A DNA stretch of 64,000 nucleotides from Protea cynaroides (lineage: Eukaryota > Streptophyta > Magnoliopsida > Proteales > Proteaceae), in NCBI GenBank assembly GCA_028583415.1, contig CM053275.1, positions 87,724,278-87,788,277 of the forward strand, read 5' to 3'. Of this stretch, positions 1 through 12,524 are shown one piece after another. The notes under the pieces were generated by a model, which worked only from the letters and a program-made list of their open reading frames with translations, was not told the origin of the DNA and did not search any database. Each line of letters starts with the position of its first letter. Position 1 is the stretch's first letter. Both the position numbers and the translations under genes were made by a program.

Positions 1-1190
1 GCAAAATAAAATAAAAAAATCATAAACTATTCCACTTTCATAGGAACCACGATTGCACTTAGCATGTACAACAAGCCATTGAACCCCTAGGTTACCCCTA
101 GTGGACGAGTTATGTCTCGTGAGGGTTTGCAGTGAATCTACCCACAAAATTCAAAGAAAAATATTTTTAGATTTGACAAATTACAAGAATTAAATAAAAT
201 CTTAAGTACTCTACAATTATAACTCATAAGCATAATTAAACTCAATAGAAACTTAAATTTTATCAAAGATACAATAACTTTATTTTAGTCACCATCTTCA
301 ACAAATTCATATTAATATGCATCTATAGTGTGAAGTGTGAAGTGATGTAACTCAATTAGTAAGGGGCTTTACAGTATACTTCAAGAAAAATAACACCATT
401 TTTTTTATTGACTTGTGCAATATCCGTTTTCTTAGGCTTTCTAAGTTACCCATGTAGCAAGTGTTGGGTCAGTGACTCCCAAACCAGTTGGCTTTAGGGG
501 ACTAGGTGTAGAGACACCCCTAGGACTTAATAACTCAAGTAACAAAGGCCACAAAATCAGACTTAGTCAATTAAACTGCTTATAACCATCATCTCAATTT
601 TTCTTTTTCTTTTTGAGGTATTTTGGACATTGAAGCAGTTATTTATTCTTTTTTAAGTTTTTTTTTTTTTTTTTTTTTTGTAATTGTCATTTCTCAAATT
701 TACCGTTTATTCCCCACAACTAAGAGTTGGTGCAAATGTGAAATACAAAGACACATAACAATAAAATTTTATCTCAGATGGTGATTCAAATTTAGTTGCA
801 TATCTAGTTTAAGGTTCAAGAATCTCAATAATTTAATCATATTTATAAAGTTTCAACATGGTCACTTTAGAGAATTAATCCAAACTTGTAATTGGTCAAA
901 AAAAAAAATTTTTTTTTTTTTGGAAGAAAATTTGAAGTCAAATTTTTTTTTCAGTTACTATATACGACCAATATATACTAACAACATGTAAAAATAAAAA
1001 CAAAACACATCGTAGAATTCCCCCACATTTAAAACTTACATTGTCCCCAATGTAAGACTAAATGCAAAGAAAAAGACAAATACAAACATAATATCTATGA
1101 AAAAAAAATAATAAATAAATAAAAAGAGAAAGGATTAAGAAAGCAAATCTAATTTCTTGGGTTGCCTCCCAAGTAGCGCTTTTGTTTAAC
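1..1190 (-). other. 3' non-coding tract of the Athila-like element
   Basis: No reading frame of note. The tract is AT-rich with homopolymer runs near 660-680 and 900-920. It lies downstream of the integrase in element orientation and does not resemble the 5' LTR by eye. It is therefore probably the long 3' region (former env position) common in Athila elements, with the 3' LTR further left. Confidence 0.6.
1015..1030 (-). other. Polypurine-tract-like motif
   Basis: On the minus strand the sequence is AAATGTGGGGGAATTC, a G-run following a TTTAAATGTG stretch. This kind of tract sits downstream of pol in Athila-like elements and may prime plus-strand DNA synthesis. No LTR start (TGATAAG) follows it directly, so its role as the active PPT is uncertain. 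Confidence 0.5.
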
Positions 1191-1196
1191 AACAAA

Positions 1197-2100
1197 TTAC
1201 TTTTTAGAAATCATTTTATCATGAAAGGCCTTCGTCTTTTCCTTATAAATCCGAGAGTTCTCATAAGCTTCATTGCGAATCTCCTCTAACTCTTGCAATT
1301 GCAACTTTCGTTGCTCCCTCGCCTTATCCGTCTCCATGTTACACTGCTTAATTGCCCAGAATGCCTTGTGCTCCAATTCTACTGATAGATGACATGCTTT
1401 TCCATAAACCAACCGATATGGAGACATCCCTATAGGTATCTTATAAGCAGTCCTATAAGCCCATAGTGCATCGTCAAGTCTTGTACTCCAGTCTTTCCTA
1501 TTTGGATTAACTGTTTTTTCTAAAATTGACTTCACCTCTCTATTAGATACCTCAGCTTACCCATTAGTTTGTGGATGGTAGGCAGTTGAAATCTTATGGG
1601 TCACAGCATACCTCTTAAGCAGTCGCTACAAAGGCGGTTACAAAAGTGAGACCCTCTATCACTGATCATTGCCCGTGGGATCCCAAATCTAACAAAAATG
1701 TGAGACTTGATAAAATTTGCAACCACTTTAGAATCATCAGTTCGGGTGGCTTTTGCTTCCACCCACTTTGACACATAATCAACAGCAAGTAAAATATAAA
1801 AATTGCCAAAAGAATTAGGAAAAGGACCCATAAAGTCAATGCCCCAAACATCAAAAATTTCACAAATAAGTATGGGGGTTTGTGGCATTTGATCCCTACG
1901 GGCCACATTACCTGAGTATTGGCAATGAGTGCATGACTTACAAAATATATATACATCATGAAATAAAGATGGCCAAAAGAAGCCACAATCAAGCACTTTT
2001 CTTCTTTGTTCTTTTAGGACCGAAATGTCCACCACATGCATATGAATGACAAAAGATAAGAATGGATTCAAATTCAGTTTCGGGTACGCACCTTCTTACC
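1197..2100 (-). pseudogene. Integrase domain of Athila-like pol, broken
   Basis: Integrase would join the element cDNA to host DNA. The translated minus strand shows the second half of the HHCC zinc finger (CKSCTHCQ), the first catalytic Asp in WGIDFMGPFPNS, the second Asp in MISDRGSHF, and then the segment with the catalytic Glu (SNREVKSILEKT). The zinc-finger start lies in another frame near 2030-2060, indicating a frameshift. An in-frame TAA at 1557-1559 sits just before the catalytic Glu segment, and the two halves read as separate frames (1601-2071 and 1197-1535). The module is not functional. Confidence 0.9.
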
Positions 2101-2120
2101 ATTTGGTCTGAACATTGTTT

Positions 2121-2918
2121 TTAAAGATAAGGGTCATCCCAAATGTAGTACCGAGCATCACTCTTGATTTTCTCTCTTCGTACTCTAGGTAGCTCTGGTG
2201 GTAAGGTTTTGGTAGCCAAATAATTGACTAAATCTGCATACCAGGGCACTACATTTGTCACCTTAAGTAGTTGTTCATCTGGGAAGAAATCTTGTAATGG
2301 TATCGCATCATCCTCTTTAACCACCCGACTAAGATGGTCTGCAACTAAATTCTCAGCTCCCTTCTTGTCCTTAATCTCCAAATCAAATTCTTGAAGAAGA
2401 AGGATCCATCTGATCAATCTTGGCTTAGATTCCTTTTTCGCCAGCAAATGCCTAAGAGTTGCATGATCAGAATAGACAATAACTTTAGTTCCCAATAAAT
2501 AAGATCTAAATTTTTCCAAAGCAAAAACTATAGCCAATAGTTCTTTCTTCATTGTGGAGTAGTTACACTGTGCTTCAGTTAGTGTCCGAGAGGCATAATA
2601 GATAGCATGAGCAACTTTCCCAACACGTTGACCCAAAACAGCCCCAATAGCATAATTGCTAGCATCACACATGATCTCAAATGGGAGTTTCAAGTTCGGT
2701 GATTGAATCATGGGGGCTGTTGTTAGCAGTTCTTTGAGCTTGTCAAAAGCTCTTTTGCACTCATCATTAAAGTCAAACACCACTTCCTTTTGTAAGAGCT
2801 TGTATAAGGGCAATGAAATTTTCGAGAAATCCTTGATGAAGCGCCGATAAAAGCCTGCATGTCCAAGAAAGGAACGCACTTCCCGCACGGTTGTGGGGGT
2901 AAGGTAAAGATTGAACAA
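2121..2918 (-). pseudogene. RNase H domain of Athila-like pol
   Basis: This 265-codon open stretch begins with the RT connection segment (VREVRSFLGHAGFYRRFIKD) and continues into RNase H: MCDASNYAIGAVLGQ with the first Asp, TEAQCNYSTMKKELLAI with the Glu, and VYSDHATLRHLL with the next Asp, ending near VADHLSRV. It is the least damaged module. It is cut off from the RT by a frameshift near 2900 and from integrase by a stop near 2120. Confidence 0.9.
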
Positions 2919-3782
2919 GATCTATCTTTGCTTTGTCAACTTCTATACCTCTAGAAGATATCACATGACCTAAAACTGCTCCTTGTGTTACCATAAAATG
3001 ACATTTCTCAGAATTCAAAACTAGGTTAGTTTCTATACACATCTTAAGAACAAGTGTAAGGTTATCCAAGCATGTATCAAAAGTGTCTCCATAAATAGTA
3101 AAATCATCCATGAAAACTTCTATAATGTTCTCTACATAATCAGAAAAAATGCTAACCATACACCTCTGGAATGTGGTCGGGCGGTGCAAAGACCAAACGG
3201 CATTCGTCGGTAAGCAAAGGTACCAAATGGGCAGGTGAATGTCGTTTTCTCCTGATCTTCAGGTGCAATCACAATTTGATAGTAACATGAGTAACCATCA
3301 AGAAAACAATAGTGCGAACGAACTGCTAACCTCTCCAACATTTGATCAATAAATGGAAGAGGAAAGTGGTCTTTACGAGTTGAAACATTCAATTTCCTAT
3401 AATCAATACAAACACGCCACCCATTTTGTCTCCTAGTAGGGATTAACTCATTATTTTGATTCTTAACAACAGTTATGCCCGTCTTTTTAGGTAACACCTG
3501 AACCGGACTTACTCACTTACTATCAGAGATAGGATAGATAATTCCAACATCAAGGAGCTTTAATATCTCCTTCTTCACAACTTCCATCATAGGAGGGTTG
3601 AGTCTACGCTGTGCTTCTCTAATCGGTTTGGCTCCCTCCTCAAAAAGTATGCGATGCATGCACATGGCCGGGCTGATTCCCTTAATGTCGGCTATTGTCC
3701 ACCCAATGGCTGTCTTATGGTCTCTCAAAATTCGAATGAGTTTCTCCTCTTGTAGCTTGGTCAAGTCCCTTGCTATTATCAC
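2773..3782 (-). pseudogene. Reverse transcriptase of Athila-like pol, frameshifted
   Basis: The N-terminal part (3513-3782) has the lineage blocks ADIKGISP, AQRRLNPPM and VGIIYPISDS. After a stop at 3510-3512, where a Trp codon is normal, the fingers/palm continue with GWRVCIDYRKLN, FLDGYSCYYQI and the FAYRRMPFGLC block (3132-3497). A frameshift near 3185 moves the rest into the 2773-3189 frame, with PTTFQRCM and the catalytic FMDD box in EVFMDDFTIYG. The catalytic Asp pair is intact although the frame is not. Confidence 0.92.
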
Positions 3783-3857
3783 AGGTAACGTCTCATTGTC
3801 TCCTAAGTAGACATATTTGAGATGGTCTGGAAGTGGTTTCAGCTCAACGATAGGTGC

Positions 3858-4718
3858 CTACACAGTGGAAGGTAACAACCTTGTATGAGATATAGGCAAC
3901 TCAATGTGAGCAATATCATATCTTTTTGGAATTGGGGGTAAGGCCTGCAATGCCATCAACATCTTCTTTAATTCAGCATTTAACACAAAATCTGAATTGA
4001 AATCCATGCTATTCAAATGTTTGCTAATGGCTACCATCAACTCATCTTCACCATTTAATTCAAGAACTTGTTGTACCATAGAATCAATTATATCAATAGC
4101 AAAAATAGAATTTATATCACTAGGATACCTCATAGCCTCAAAAATATTAAAGCGAATTATCTCGCCATCAAATTCCATAGATAAGGTACCATCATGAACA
4201 TCTATTTTTGTTTTAGCAGTCTTTAAAAATGGTCTACCCAACAAAAGAGGTGTAGAATTATGAGATGAGTCATCCTCCATTTTTAATACATAAAAATCAG
4301 CAAGAAATACCAATTCATTAACTTGAACTAACACATCCTCAATCACACCTTCATGATATACATTTGATCTATCAGCTAATTGAATAGTTACACCAGTTTC
4401 TTTTAAAGGTTCTAGATTTAATGAAGCATATATTGAATAAAGCATGACATTAATTGATGCTCCTAAATCTAACATAGCTCTATTGAAATTGGTGTTACCT
4501 ATTTTGCATGGGATAGTGAATGTACTGGTCTTTACACTTAGGGGAAGCTTCAGTTGAATAACGGCCGAGACATTTTCACCCATACTTACCTTTTCATCTC
4601 CTTTCAATTTTCTCTTGGATGTGCACAATTCCTTAAGAAATTTAGCATACCGTGGCACTTGTTTAATTGCTTCAATAAGAGGTATATTTATCTCTACCTT
4701 TCGAAAAATCTCCAACAT
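3858..4718 (-). pseudogene. Aspartic protease domain of Athila-like pol
   Basis: A retropepsin-like domain would process the polyprotein. The active-site region reads AMLDLGASINVM, with the D(L)GAS catalytic motif; TIQLADRS and LLLGRPFLKTAK follow as flap and C-terminal motifs. It is separated from the gag C-terminus by a stop at about 4746 and from the RT by a further break near 3850-3790. Confidence 0.88.
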
Positions 4719-4745
4719 CTCCTTTTCTTTTTCTTCCTTTCTAGA

Positions 4746-6122
4746 TTAAGCAAATCTGCTAGGAAAAGGAGGTTGAATAGGAATAGAGGAAATAGAAGGT
4801 TTAGAGTTTACCCCAGATGAGAAAATAGATGTCGGAGTTGATTTTGAGGTCTCTTTCTCTTTTTCCTTTTCTATATTCTCCACTTCTTTTCCACTTCTCA
4901 AGATTATGGCATTTGCATTTTCCTTCGGATTCACCATTGGTTGCGAAGGTAGTTTTCCTGAGCCTCGAGCCTCTAGTCTACTCATTGAAGTGGCCAGTTG
5001 GCTTATTTGAGTCTCCAAGTTCTTTATACCTGCCCTTGTTTCTCGTTTAAATTGTAATGAATCATTGGCAAGTGTTTTAACAATATCTTCCAAGGTCATA
5101 CCCGAACTTGAAGGTGCTTGTTGTCCGGATTGAAAAGATTGTTGGCCTTGTTGATACCCATACTGACGATTGGGGCCATCTTGATTACCATAGCTGAGAT
5201 TTGGGTGATTCCTCCATCCCGGATTGTAAGTATTTGAGTATGGATCGTACTTACGTTGAGGTTGTCCTGGAAATCCACCCACAGTATTTGCTTGCTCTGT
5301 AGATTCCTCTTGAAGCGTGGGACACATATCAGTTGGGTGTCCCACGATGTAGTAAATTCCACAAGTTTGAACCTGTTGCACCTTATCCACAGCCAATTGA
5401 CGAACAAGTGAAGACAATTCTACAATTTTTAATTCAAGAGAAGAAGTGCTTACCTCATTAACCTTGTTCGATGGAGGGTCATTTCTTACACCAAATTGCT
5501 GAGAGTTAGCAGCCATATTTACAATCAAATTACGTGCTGCCCTTGTAGTTTTATCCACTAATGCTCCTCCACTCGCTGCGTCAATCATACCCTATCAGTA
5601 TGAGAAAGCCCTTCGTAGAAGTATTGAATGAGTAATTGCTCGCTAATTTGGTGATGAGGACAGTTGGCGCAAAGCTTCTTGAATCGCTCCCAGTAGTCAT
5701 AAAGTGTTTCTCCATTATATTGCCTAATACCGTAGATCCTTTCGAATATTGGCTGCCCTTGAAGCTGGAAAATACTTTTCCAAGAAAAGCCGCCTCATCT
5801 CATTCCATGTGGTAATGGATCCTGATGGCAAGTAATAAAGCCAATCTTTTGCATTGTCCGCTAATGAGAATGGAAACGCCCTCAACTTGATTTGCTCCTC
5901 AGAAATTTCGGTTGGTTTCATGCTCGAACATACCACATGGAATTCTTTTAGATGCTTGTGTGGGTCATCACCTACAAGACCACGAAAAGTAGGAAGGAGA
6001 TGGATTATACCAGATTTAAGTTCAAAGGCAACATCAAGATTAGGATACTCGATGCAGAGTGGTTGTTGGTTCAGATTAGGAGCCGCTAACTCCTTAAGAG
6101 TGCGGTTGTTGTTGTCTGCCAT
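4746..6122 (-). pseudogene. Gag of Athila-like element, broken
   Basis: The start at 6122 opens MADNNNRTLKEL. The Retrotrans_gag capsid core follows (GLVGDDPHKHLKEFHVVC, AKDWLYYLP, MRRLFLEKYFP). A frameshift near 5738 ends the first frame; the intervening codons continue in another frame through YDYWERFKKLC, and the C-terminal part reads from 5588 to 4746 (IDAASGGALVDKT). The zinc knuckle is CGIYYIVGHPTDMC: the second Cys of C-x2-C-x4-H-x4-C is replaced by Tyr. A Gln-rich linker follows. It would form the particle and bind RNA if intact. Confidence 0.88.
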
Positions 6123-6370
6123 TTCTTCAAAGTCTGAATTACTAGTGCTGCCAGAAGCTAAATCAATGGCTACGTTGTTGCCTGATGAAGAATTTTATAC
6201 TGTCTTTCTACTTTCTCTCCTTAGCTTGTGCAGAGTTCTTTCTATTTCTGGATCAAATTGCAACTCTCCCAAATGAGAAGATCGGGTCATTCACTTAAGA
6301 GAACAAGCAGATAATAAAAAAATAAAAAAAATCAATTAAATAACCAAGCAAATCAATTTAATCAAAACAG

Positions 6371-6388
6371 TCCCCGACAACGGCACCA
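6371..6388 (-). other. Primer binding site of Athila-like element
   Basis: Minus strand TGGTGCCGTTGTCGGGGA, starting six bases after the 5' LTR end. It resembles the Athila-type PBS complementary to the 3' end of tRNA-Asp, with two apparent differences. The tRNA assignment is from family knowledge, not from a search. Confidence 0.75.
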
Positions 6389-6393
6389 AAATT

Positions 6394-7920
6394 TGATGCG
6401 AGTCGAGCGCTCAAATTAAATTATCTTACTTTGAAACGTAGATAGTAACAAGTAAGAATCGAACCCACAAGGATTGTATGATCAAGATTAAAATGTTTAA
6501 TTAACCTAAAGAGAGAAAAAAAAAACAAATGAAAATAAAATAAGACTCAGAAAGTAACCAATTGTTGTACTAAAAACAGATTCTGATTAATCTTATTAGC
6601 ACAACTTCATTGGCTATTCTATGTATAGAGGGGGGGGAATGTTTGCAGTAGAAAAGAACAGTAATTAATTATCTAAAATACAAGAATAAAGAGCAAGATA
6701 ATACAAATATCAAAGATTAAACCAATAAGAGAAAACGTCGGTCAAAATGATACTTACACCATCTTCATAAACTTGTCCATCGACATAAAGGATAATCAAT
6801 TCCAATTGAATAATCAATCAAGAAAATTAGGGCTAGGCCTAAAATCCTTAGTCTTTCATTAAGATTGGTCTATTAAAAGATAGCTTATTAATAGCACCCT
6901 TACTCTTAAATCAATCTCAAGACTAGGCTCTCGATTTGATTTATGAATGACAATAACAATTGGAAAGACGATTGAAATTAAACGTTAAGCACACACCAGC
7001 GTGGTTTAATTATTTTAATCTGATTTCTCCTAGAAATATAACATTAACTTGTCCATTAACATCAATCCCCATTGCCACTGACATAGAATCAATTGATAGC
7101 AATTCAATTCTAATATAACAATTGATTAAATAAATAAATCAATTAGTAGTACTCCTAATCAACTCATTCATCAATCATTATACACATAAATTTGAAGAAA
7201 AATAAATATTTAATTAAAAATCAATAAATAAAAAACAAGTCTCACAAGTTTACAATGATGGCTTCAGCTCCGTCTAACCAAAGATAAGAAAGTTAGCCAC
7301 ACATGACTTCTTCAAGAACACAAAAGAAAGAGAGTTGTTCTTCAGCCATTGTCTTCTTTCTCAATCACTCTTGAATGCTCTTTACATAGGTTTTACATTG
7401 TTTAAATAGCCAAAATACAAGACTAAAATTGGTATGCCTAGATTTGACAACCTTATTATATGGAAATAAAAATTAAACAAAATCTTCGTTCCTAGATTAG
7501 ATGAAAATCATTCTATTATTAAACAATTGTCACCCCTAAATCTACCAAATTTTGTAAGATTCCATAGTTGTGTATATTCTCCTCAAGATTTTCAATAATC
7601 AATCAAGGCCTTCCAATAGTGAACCTTCCGTGTATAGCAACCTTCCTTCTCTGGTTTAGATTTGGATCAATTTTTCAGATTAGATTTTAAAACCACATTT
7701 GGAAGCCCAAACGAACTCTTTCCATGTCAGAATCCTACATGAAATTCAAAACGTTATTATTAAGAGTGCTAGAATTTTCATCTTTTATTAATTAATTAAC
7801 AAGATTTCTAAAATATATCAAACTCATAAAATAAATTCTATTAAGCTCAATAAGGTATAAAACACCATTAAAATCATAATGCAAAAGGAATAAAAAAAAT
7901 ATAAAATTATACACTTATCA
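6394..7920 (-). repeat. 5' LTR of Athila-like element
   Basis: In element orientation it starts TGATAAGTGTATAATTTTAT at 7920 and ends GACTCGCATCA at 6394, giving TG...CA ends and a length of 1527 bp. It abuts the PBS. The base beyond its outer end begins GTAAC, the candidate target duplication, whose partner is outside the window. Confidence 0.85.
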
Positions 7921-8739
7921 GTAACCAGACTGTGTTTTTAGAGTCTGGCGAATAAAGCAAAATCGGCATGGAGCAATTGATAAGTTCAAATCAAACTGGA
8001 CCAATAGGTCCAAACCGAACCAACCAAATATTGGACCTATAAGAGTCTTTGAAGTCAATATTTTTTAAATATACATGTAGGAAACTAAAATTGATACTGA
8101 ACCAGTTTGATATAAGTCAAACTTGTTACTACAAATACATATAGTAAACATAAACTAAACCTAGAGCGAATGAATAGTGGACTGATGAGAGCCCATTAAG
8201 TCAGTCCGATACAAATCGAAATCCAACTAGACCAAAATCGGATTTTTTTTGGGTCATAATTGGGTTGGGTATATAGGAGCGAAACCGGACCAAACTAGCC
8301 TATTGATACCCTTTGATGCTTGTGTTGTACAAAGTTGAAAACTCGAAGTCCATTTATTAGTATCAAACAATCTACAATTCTCATCTCTCGGTATTGGTAC
8401 CATTTCTCAAGAACTTAGTGGGCAAAACAAAGAGAGAGAGTTTCCCACACTACCAGGGTGGAGAAAATATTCCACACCACACTAATCACAATGTAGAAAA
8501 CGATTTCGTCAACCAAAAAATCAACATGATCAGTTAGAAGAAAGAGTACCAATGCTCCATGGTCACAATGTGAAAAGACATAAAAATAAATAAAAATAAA
8601 AAAAGTGGGTCGGCAATGGGTTTTGATTTCTTGGCTGACCAGCCTATTTGCTAATACCTTGTTTTTTATAGAGAGATGAAATATAATCAATTCAGTCTAT
8701 TATTCATTTTAATTGGATCTTTTAAATTGGTCACATGTC
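7921..8739. other. No gene; dispersed-repeat-like sequence
   Basis: The stretch is rich in imperfect ACCGAACC/GGTTCGGT-type words. Near 8305-8320 it has an end resembling the inverted GGGTGTCAAT termini seen at 10125, 11060 and 43662. No coding potential is seen. Confidence 0.4.
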
Positions 8740-9056
8740 AAATTTTATTTATTTATTTATTTATTTATTTATTTTGGTGTTTGTGTATGTGTTGTTAAAA
8801 ACAAGTATTCAAGATATCTAGATTTTGGGCTGAGTTGTTTGACTAATCCCGCAAGCCCATACTAATCTCACAACCATATGGACCGGTCATTACGGGGTTG
8901 AATGAGAATCATTCATTTGTACCCAAAATAGGAAAGAAAGAGCACTAATCACCTGTGTGAGTGGCTCCACGACTAGAAGAGAAGCAAAATTAGAACATTC
9001 TGCTTGCTGAGGCGTAGGCTCCTTGCCAATTGAGCTACCCCTTTAGGATTGAGGTA
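8740..9056 (-). mobile_element. tRNA-derived SINE, degenerate copy
   Basis: On the minus strand from about 9056: a pol III A-box-like GGTAGCTCAATTGGCAAGG, a degenerate B box, a 3' body with GATTCTCATTCAACCCCGTA and GCGGGATTAGTC, then TTTTTAACA and an (AAAT)n tail (8740-8774 on the plus strand). It aligns along its length with the SINE at 29263-29535. No clear target duplication is seen. Confidence 0.8.
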
Positions 9057-10039
9057 CTAGGTTCTATTTCTATAACTATATATTATGTTTTATAGGATAA
9101 AATTATAGGAAACTTATTTACAATGCAAAAAACATAACAAAAACATTAAAAAAAAAAAAAAAAAAAACAATTATAGGTTTTAAAGGATGAGGAAAAAAAA
9201 AGCATGCAACTAACAACTCAGATTCTCAAAGACATAGATTGAGAACGAATCATATCCAATAAGGGAGAAAGATCCATATTATATAAATATGTAAACAGAT
9301 AGTTGAACATCCAAATTCAGTTCGTATCCGTTTACATCTCCAAATTTATTGAAAACAGCCCACCAGAGCAAATCTGAAATATTTTTTCAAATGAGACTAT
9401 CTCAATGAAGTAGGTCATGCAGCTGAATCCTACACCTCATAACGTTGTCCTCACATTGATCCTCAGTGTCTCTCTTTTTTCTTCATTTTACACAAACCAA
9501 GCAAGTGAATCCAAGACTTTGAGCTGGATCTCTACTGAATCCTTCCTAATCGACAAGGAGAACCTTACTTTAGATCCTCTCATGGAATCTCAATAATTAG
9601 AACAAAAAGGTAAACTAAATATTGATCAAACCCAAGTAACAACACCTAGTCATCATCAACCTTAAGTAGAAAGCATTAAAAAAAAAATTAAAAAAAAAAA
9701 AAAAAAAAGGGAAGAAGGAAAAAGGGTCACTAATGCTTGAAAATCAAGGAAAAGATCTTGTCAAAAATTTAACAACAGATCCGATAGTTGAAGATCACTC
9801 GATACATATATCGATACATCACTGGAGAGGATTTCAATCTTGAAAACAACTAATTATGACTGCACCAATTTTTCTGCATTAATAAAAAAGCATAAGCATT
9901 CACCAAACGATTTGACTCATTCTCTTGGCTTATCCCTTAAGGGTTATTAAAGATATATGGAAATGTTTAACTTATTAATTATTTTAGAAAAAAAATCAAG
10001 AAAAGTGTTAAATTAAGTGAACATGAAATCATAAGTTAT
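9057..10039. other. No gene seen; poly-A runs
   Basis: AT-rich intergenic DNA with A-runs near 9150-9167 and 9678-9708 and no extended frame. Short A-runs could be tails of decayed retroelements, but no body was recognised. Confidence 0.4.
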
Positions 10040-10600
10040 CTTGTAGGGTCCTTTAGTATTTGTCTCATTGAATCATTCTTTAGTTTTTGTAATTTTGTAT
10101 ACACAAGTGTGTTAATTCCATAAGGGTGTCAATCCGTTCAGTCTGGTGCAATTTTGATCTTGTATGAGTAAGCCCAAAGCTAAATCATTAAGAAAATCCA
10201 GGTTTCGGTTTCGGTCCAATTTAGTTTCGATTTTTTTTATCTAGTTGGCTTAATGGGATCTTATTAGTCTATTTTCGGTTGTTATTGATTTTCTATTTGT
10301 AATGTATATTAAAAGATTGGGTTAATAGGCTTTTATGGGTCCAATATCGGGTTGCCACTGGCTCAGTATCTTATATGTATATATATTTAAAGATTAGTTT
10401 AATGGGTTCTTATCGATCCATTATTTAGGTTGTTATTGGTTTGGTTTCTATCCATTGGGTTGGTCTTATCCAGTTTCGGTTTTCATTGTCTCTACCTACG
10501 AGGCCCAATAAGCCTTCGACCCTTTTTTTTTCAATCAGTTTTGGTTTTTGGTTTAGGTTCAATTTAGACACACCTACGGCCCTACCCAACCATGGTCAAG
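10040..10600. repeat. Local duplication, copy 1
   Basis: This pairs with 10985-11370. Shared stretches include TTTGTCTCATTGAATCATTC, GTGTGTTAATTCCATA, GGGTGTCAATC, AGTAAGCCCAAAG, CTTAATGGGATCTTAT and GGGTCCAATAT in the same order and orientation. Copy 1 is longer and more GGTTTCGG-rich. The GGGTGTCAAT start and a GTGTCTAAATTG end in inverse orientation near 10580 suggest an embedded terminal-inverted-repeat element. Confidence 0.7.
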
Positions 10601-10984
10601 GTTGAATTGGGCTTGGGTTCAGAAATCTTTCAAACATGGGTTGGACACTTGGGCTTGAGTCCTCAGGTAAACCAAGCCTAGCTGTGAGAAAAATTGAATA
10701 ATTCCAAACACCTCAGGATTCAGATCCTCTCTAGCTGCCCAACACCACAGGATTATGCACTCATCCAAGAAAGAGAGAGAGAGAGAAAGATCCAACAATA
10801 CTAGATGGGCTAAATGATTGGAGAGAATCTTTTTCGACACGTCGTGCTTGAACTATCATGTTCCTCCTGTTGAGGCTTGCTTGGGTCATAGTCGGGTTTA
10901 CTTTCTAGGATCTATCTTTACGACCCAGGTTGGGACTTGGGATCATTCCTACAACACTAGGCATATAGCCACCAACCTTGTATT

Positions 10985-11370
10985 TGTCTTTAGCATTTGT
11001 CTCATTGAATCATTCTCTAATTCTTGGAATTATGTATGCGTAAGTGTGTTAATTCCATATGGGTGTCAATCGGTTAATTTGGTCTGACCTAATTTTGATA
11101 TTATCAGTAAGCCCAAAGTTAAACCAATAAGGAGCTGTTGACTTAATGGGATCTTATCAGTCTTTTTGGGTTGTTAGTGGTTGGGTTTGGTATCTTATAT
11201 GTATGTATGTATATTAAAAGATTGGATTAATATGCTTTTACGGGTCCAATATGGGCTCTTATTGGTCCATTATCAGGTTGTTACCAGTTTGGTTCTGATC
11301 CATTTGATTGGGCTTATCCATTTTCGGTTTTCATTGGTCTGCACATACAAAGCCCAATAAACCTTAGATC
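10985..11370. repeat. Local duplication, copy 2
   Basis: This is the second copy of the block at 10040-10600, in direct orientation and with several internal deletions. The two copies are separated by about 385 bp without recognisable genes. Confidence 0.7.
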
Positions 11371-11467
11371 CAGGTTGGGACTTGGGATCTTTTTACTACA
11401 ATAGGTGAAGAACCCATTACAATTAAGTCCAGATGGCGACACTCGCTTGATAAAATACCGGTAAATT

Positions 11468-11598
11468 ACATTAGAAGTACTTGACATTTTGAGAAATCAT
11501 ACTAGAGGTACCTTACATTTCAAAAATCATACCAGAGGTACCTGATGTTTTGAGAAATTATACTAAAGGTACTTGACGTTTAAAAAATATTACACTTG
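11468..11598. repeat. Minisatellite, about four 31-bp units
   Basis: Four consecutive imperfect units of the type CTAGAGGTACCTGACATTTT followed by an A-rich AAATCATA end. Units differ by several substitutions. Confidence 0.75.
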
Positions 11599-12524
11599 GG
11601 GGTACCTTTTATTTTGTTAATTCCAATTTATCCTTGTTTAGCATAACTTTCTTGGTCCCTTTGCACTCTCTCACCATCCCGTTGCCGCAACGACTCACCA
11701 CTCGGATTCCTAAATCTTCCACAGTGCAATCTTCCAAAGATGAAGCTAATAGTAAAAGAACATCTCCATCACCCACATACATCACTCGTTATGGAGAATA
11801 TCCACTGCCTTTTGGGTGTGTCTTCCCTTCATTAACCCATTAATATAAGCATTGTACACAATTGAACCTGTGAAAAGAAAGGATCTTTTCTTGATGAACT
11901 CAATGACTAAAGTTACATGAAACTCACATATTACCAATTAAACACAATGGATCTGTGACGCAGGAGATAATACTAGGCATTTCCTAGGAAGGATTATATT
12001 ATCATCCTGCAAGATGAATGACAACATTAACATTGTTCTTTTGGTTTTATTAAACCAGAGGGTGATATGACCAGAGGATATTAGATATGCAGCTGACTTA
12101 ACAGGTTAAATGGGAATTTCCCCATTTGGTGGGGGAAAAAAATTCATTTCCTGAGCCTCTTGATTTAAAATAACTGAAATTCAGGGGCTTCCATAATGTG
12201 AGGACTCCTTTACATGTTTGCTCAATGTGCCGATGTGAATAGACCCAGAGAAATTATAGCTAATCCAGAGGATGATCCAGAAAGCATCAAAATGAGTGTA
12301 GTGAACCTGAAGATTTCATGTTACAATCTTAAGTAGAACAGAACAATTCATACATTCTGCTTGTATACATAAAAGTAATAATAAATAGTTTCGGCTCAAA
12401 TAAATAATGATCCAGAGAGTAACTAGGAATCCCAGATTGAGATAAAAAAATTAAAAATTGCCAACAACCTATTTGATTGTCGAGACCTGAGCTTGGGTGA
12501 ATCCGAACTATCAATGCTGTACGG
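11599..12524. other. No gene recognised
   Basis: Short frames only (69 codons or fewer) and no splice-supported exon. This is the downstream flank of the WAT1-related pseudogene and may include its 3' UTR. Confidence 0.4.

Larger units (their letters stand above)
1..7920 (-). mobile_element. Athila-like Ty3/Gypsy LTR retrotransposon, 5' LTR to 3' region, degenerate
   Basis: Read on the minus strand the order is 5' LTR (6394-7920), PBS, gag, aspartic protease, reverse transcriptase, RNase H, integrase, and a non-coding 3' tract running off the left edge. Integrase after RNase H is the Ty3/Gypsy order. Several blocks are typical of the Athila lineage: the ADIKGISP motif and the RRLNP motif before the RT, the GHPTDMCPTLQE gag block, and an LTR of about 1.5 kb. 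Every coding module carries stops or frameshifts, so the copy cannot encode its own proteins. The 3' LTR and the left target duplication are outside the window. Confidence 0.93.

Noticed and set aside
1666..1992. 108-codon minus frame over the integrase
   Set aside because: Shadow in another frame of the integrase domain, which has the catalytic motifs.
9010..9050. Possible tRNA gene (A-box-like sequence)
   Set aside because: It is the head of the SINE; the sequence does not fold into a cloverleaf and the B box is decayed.
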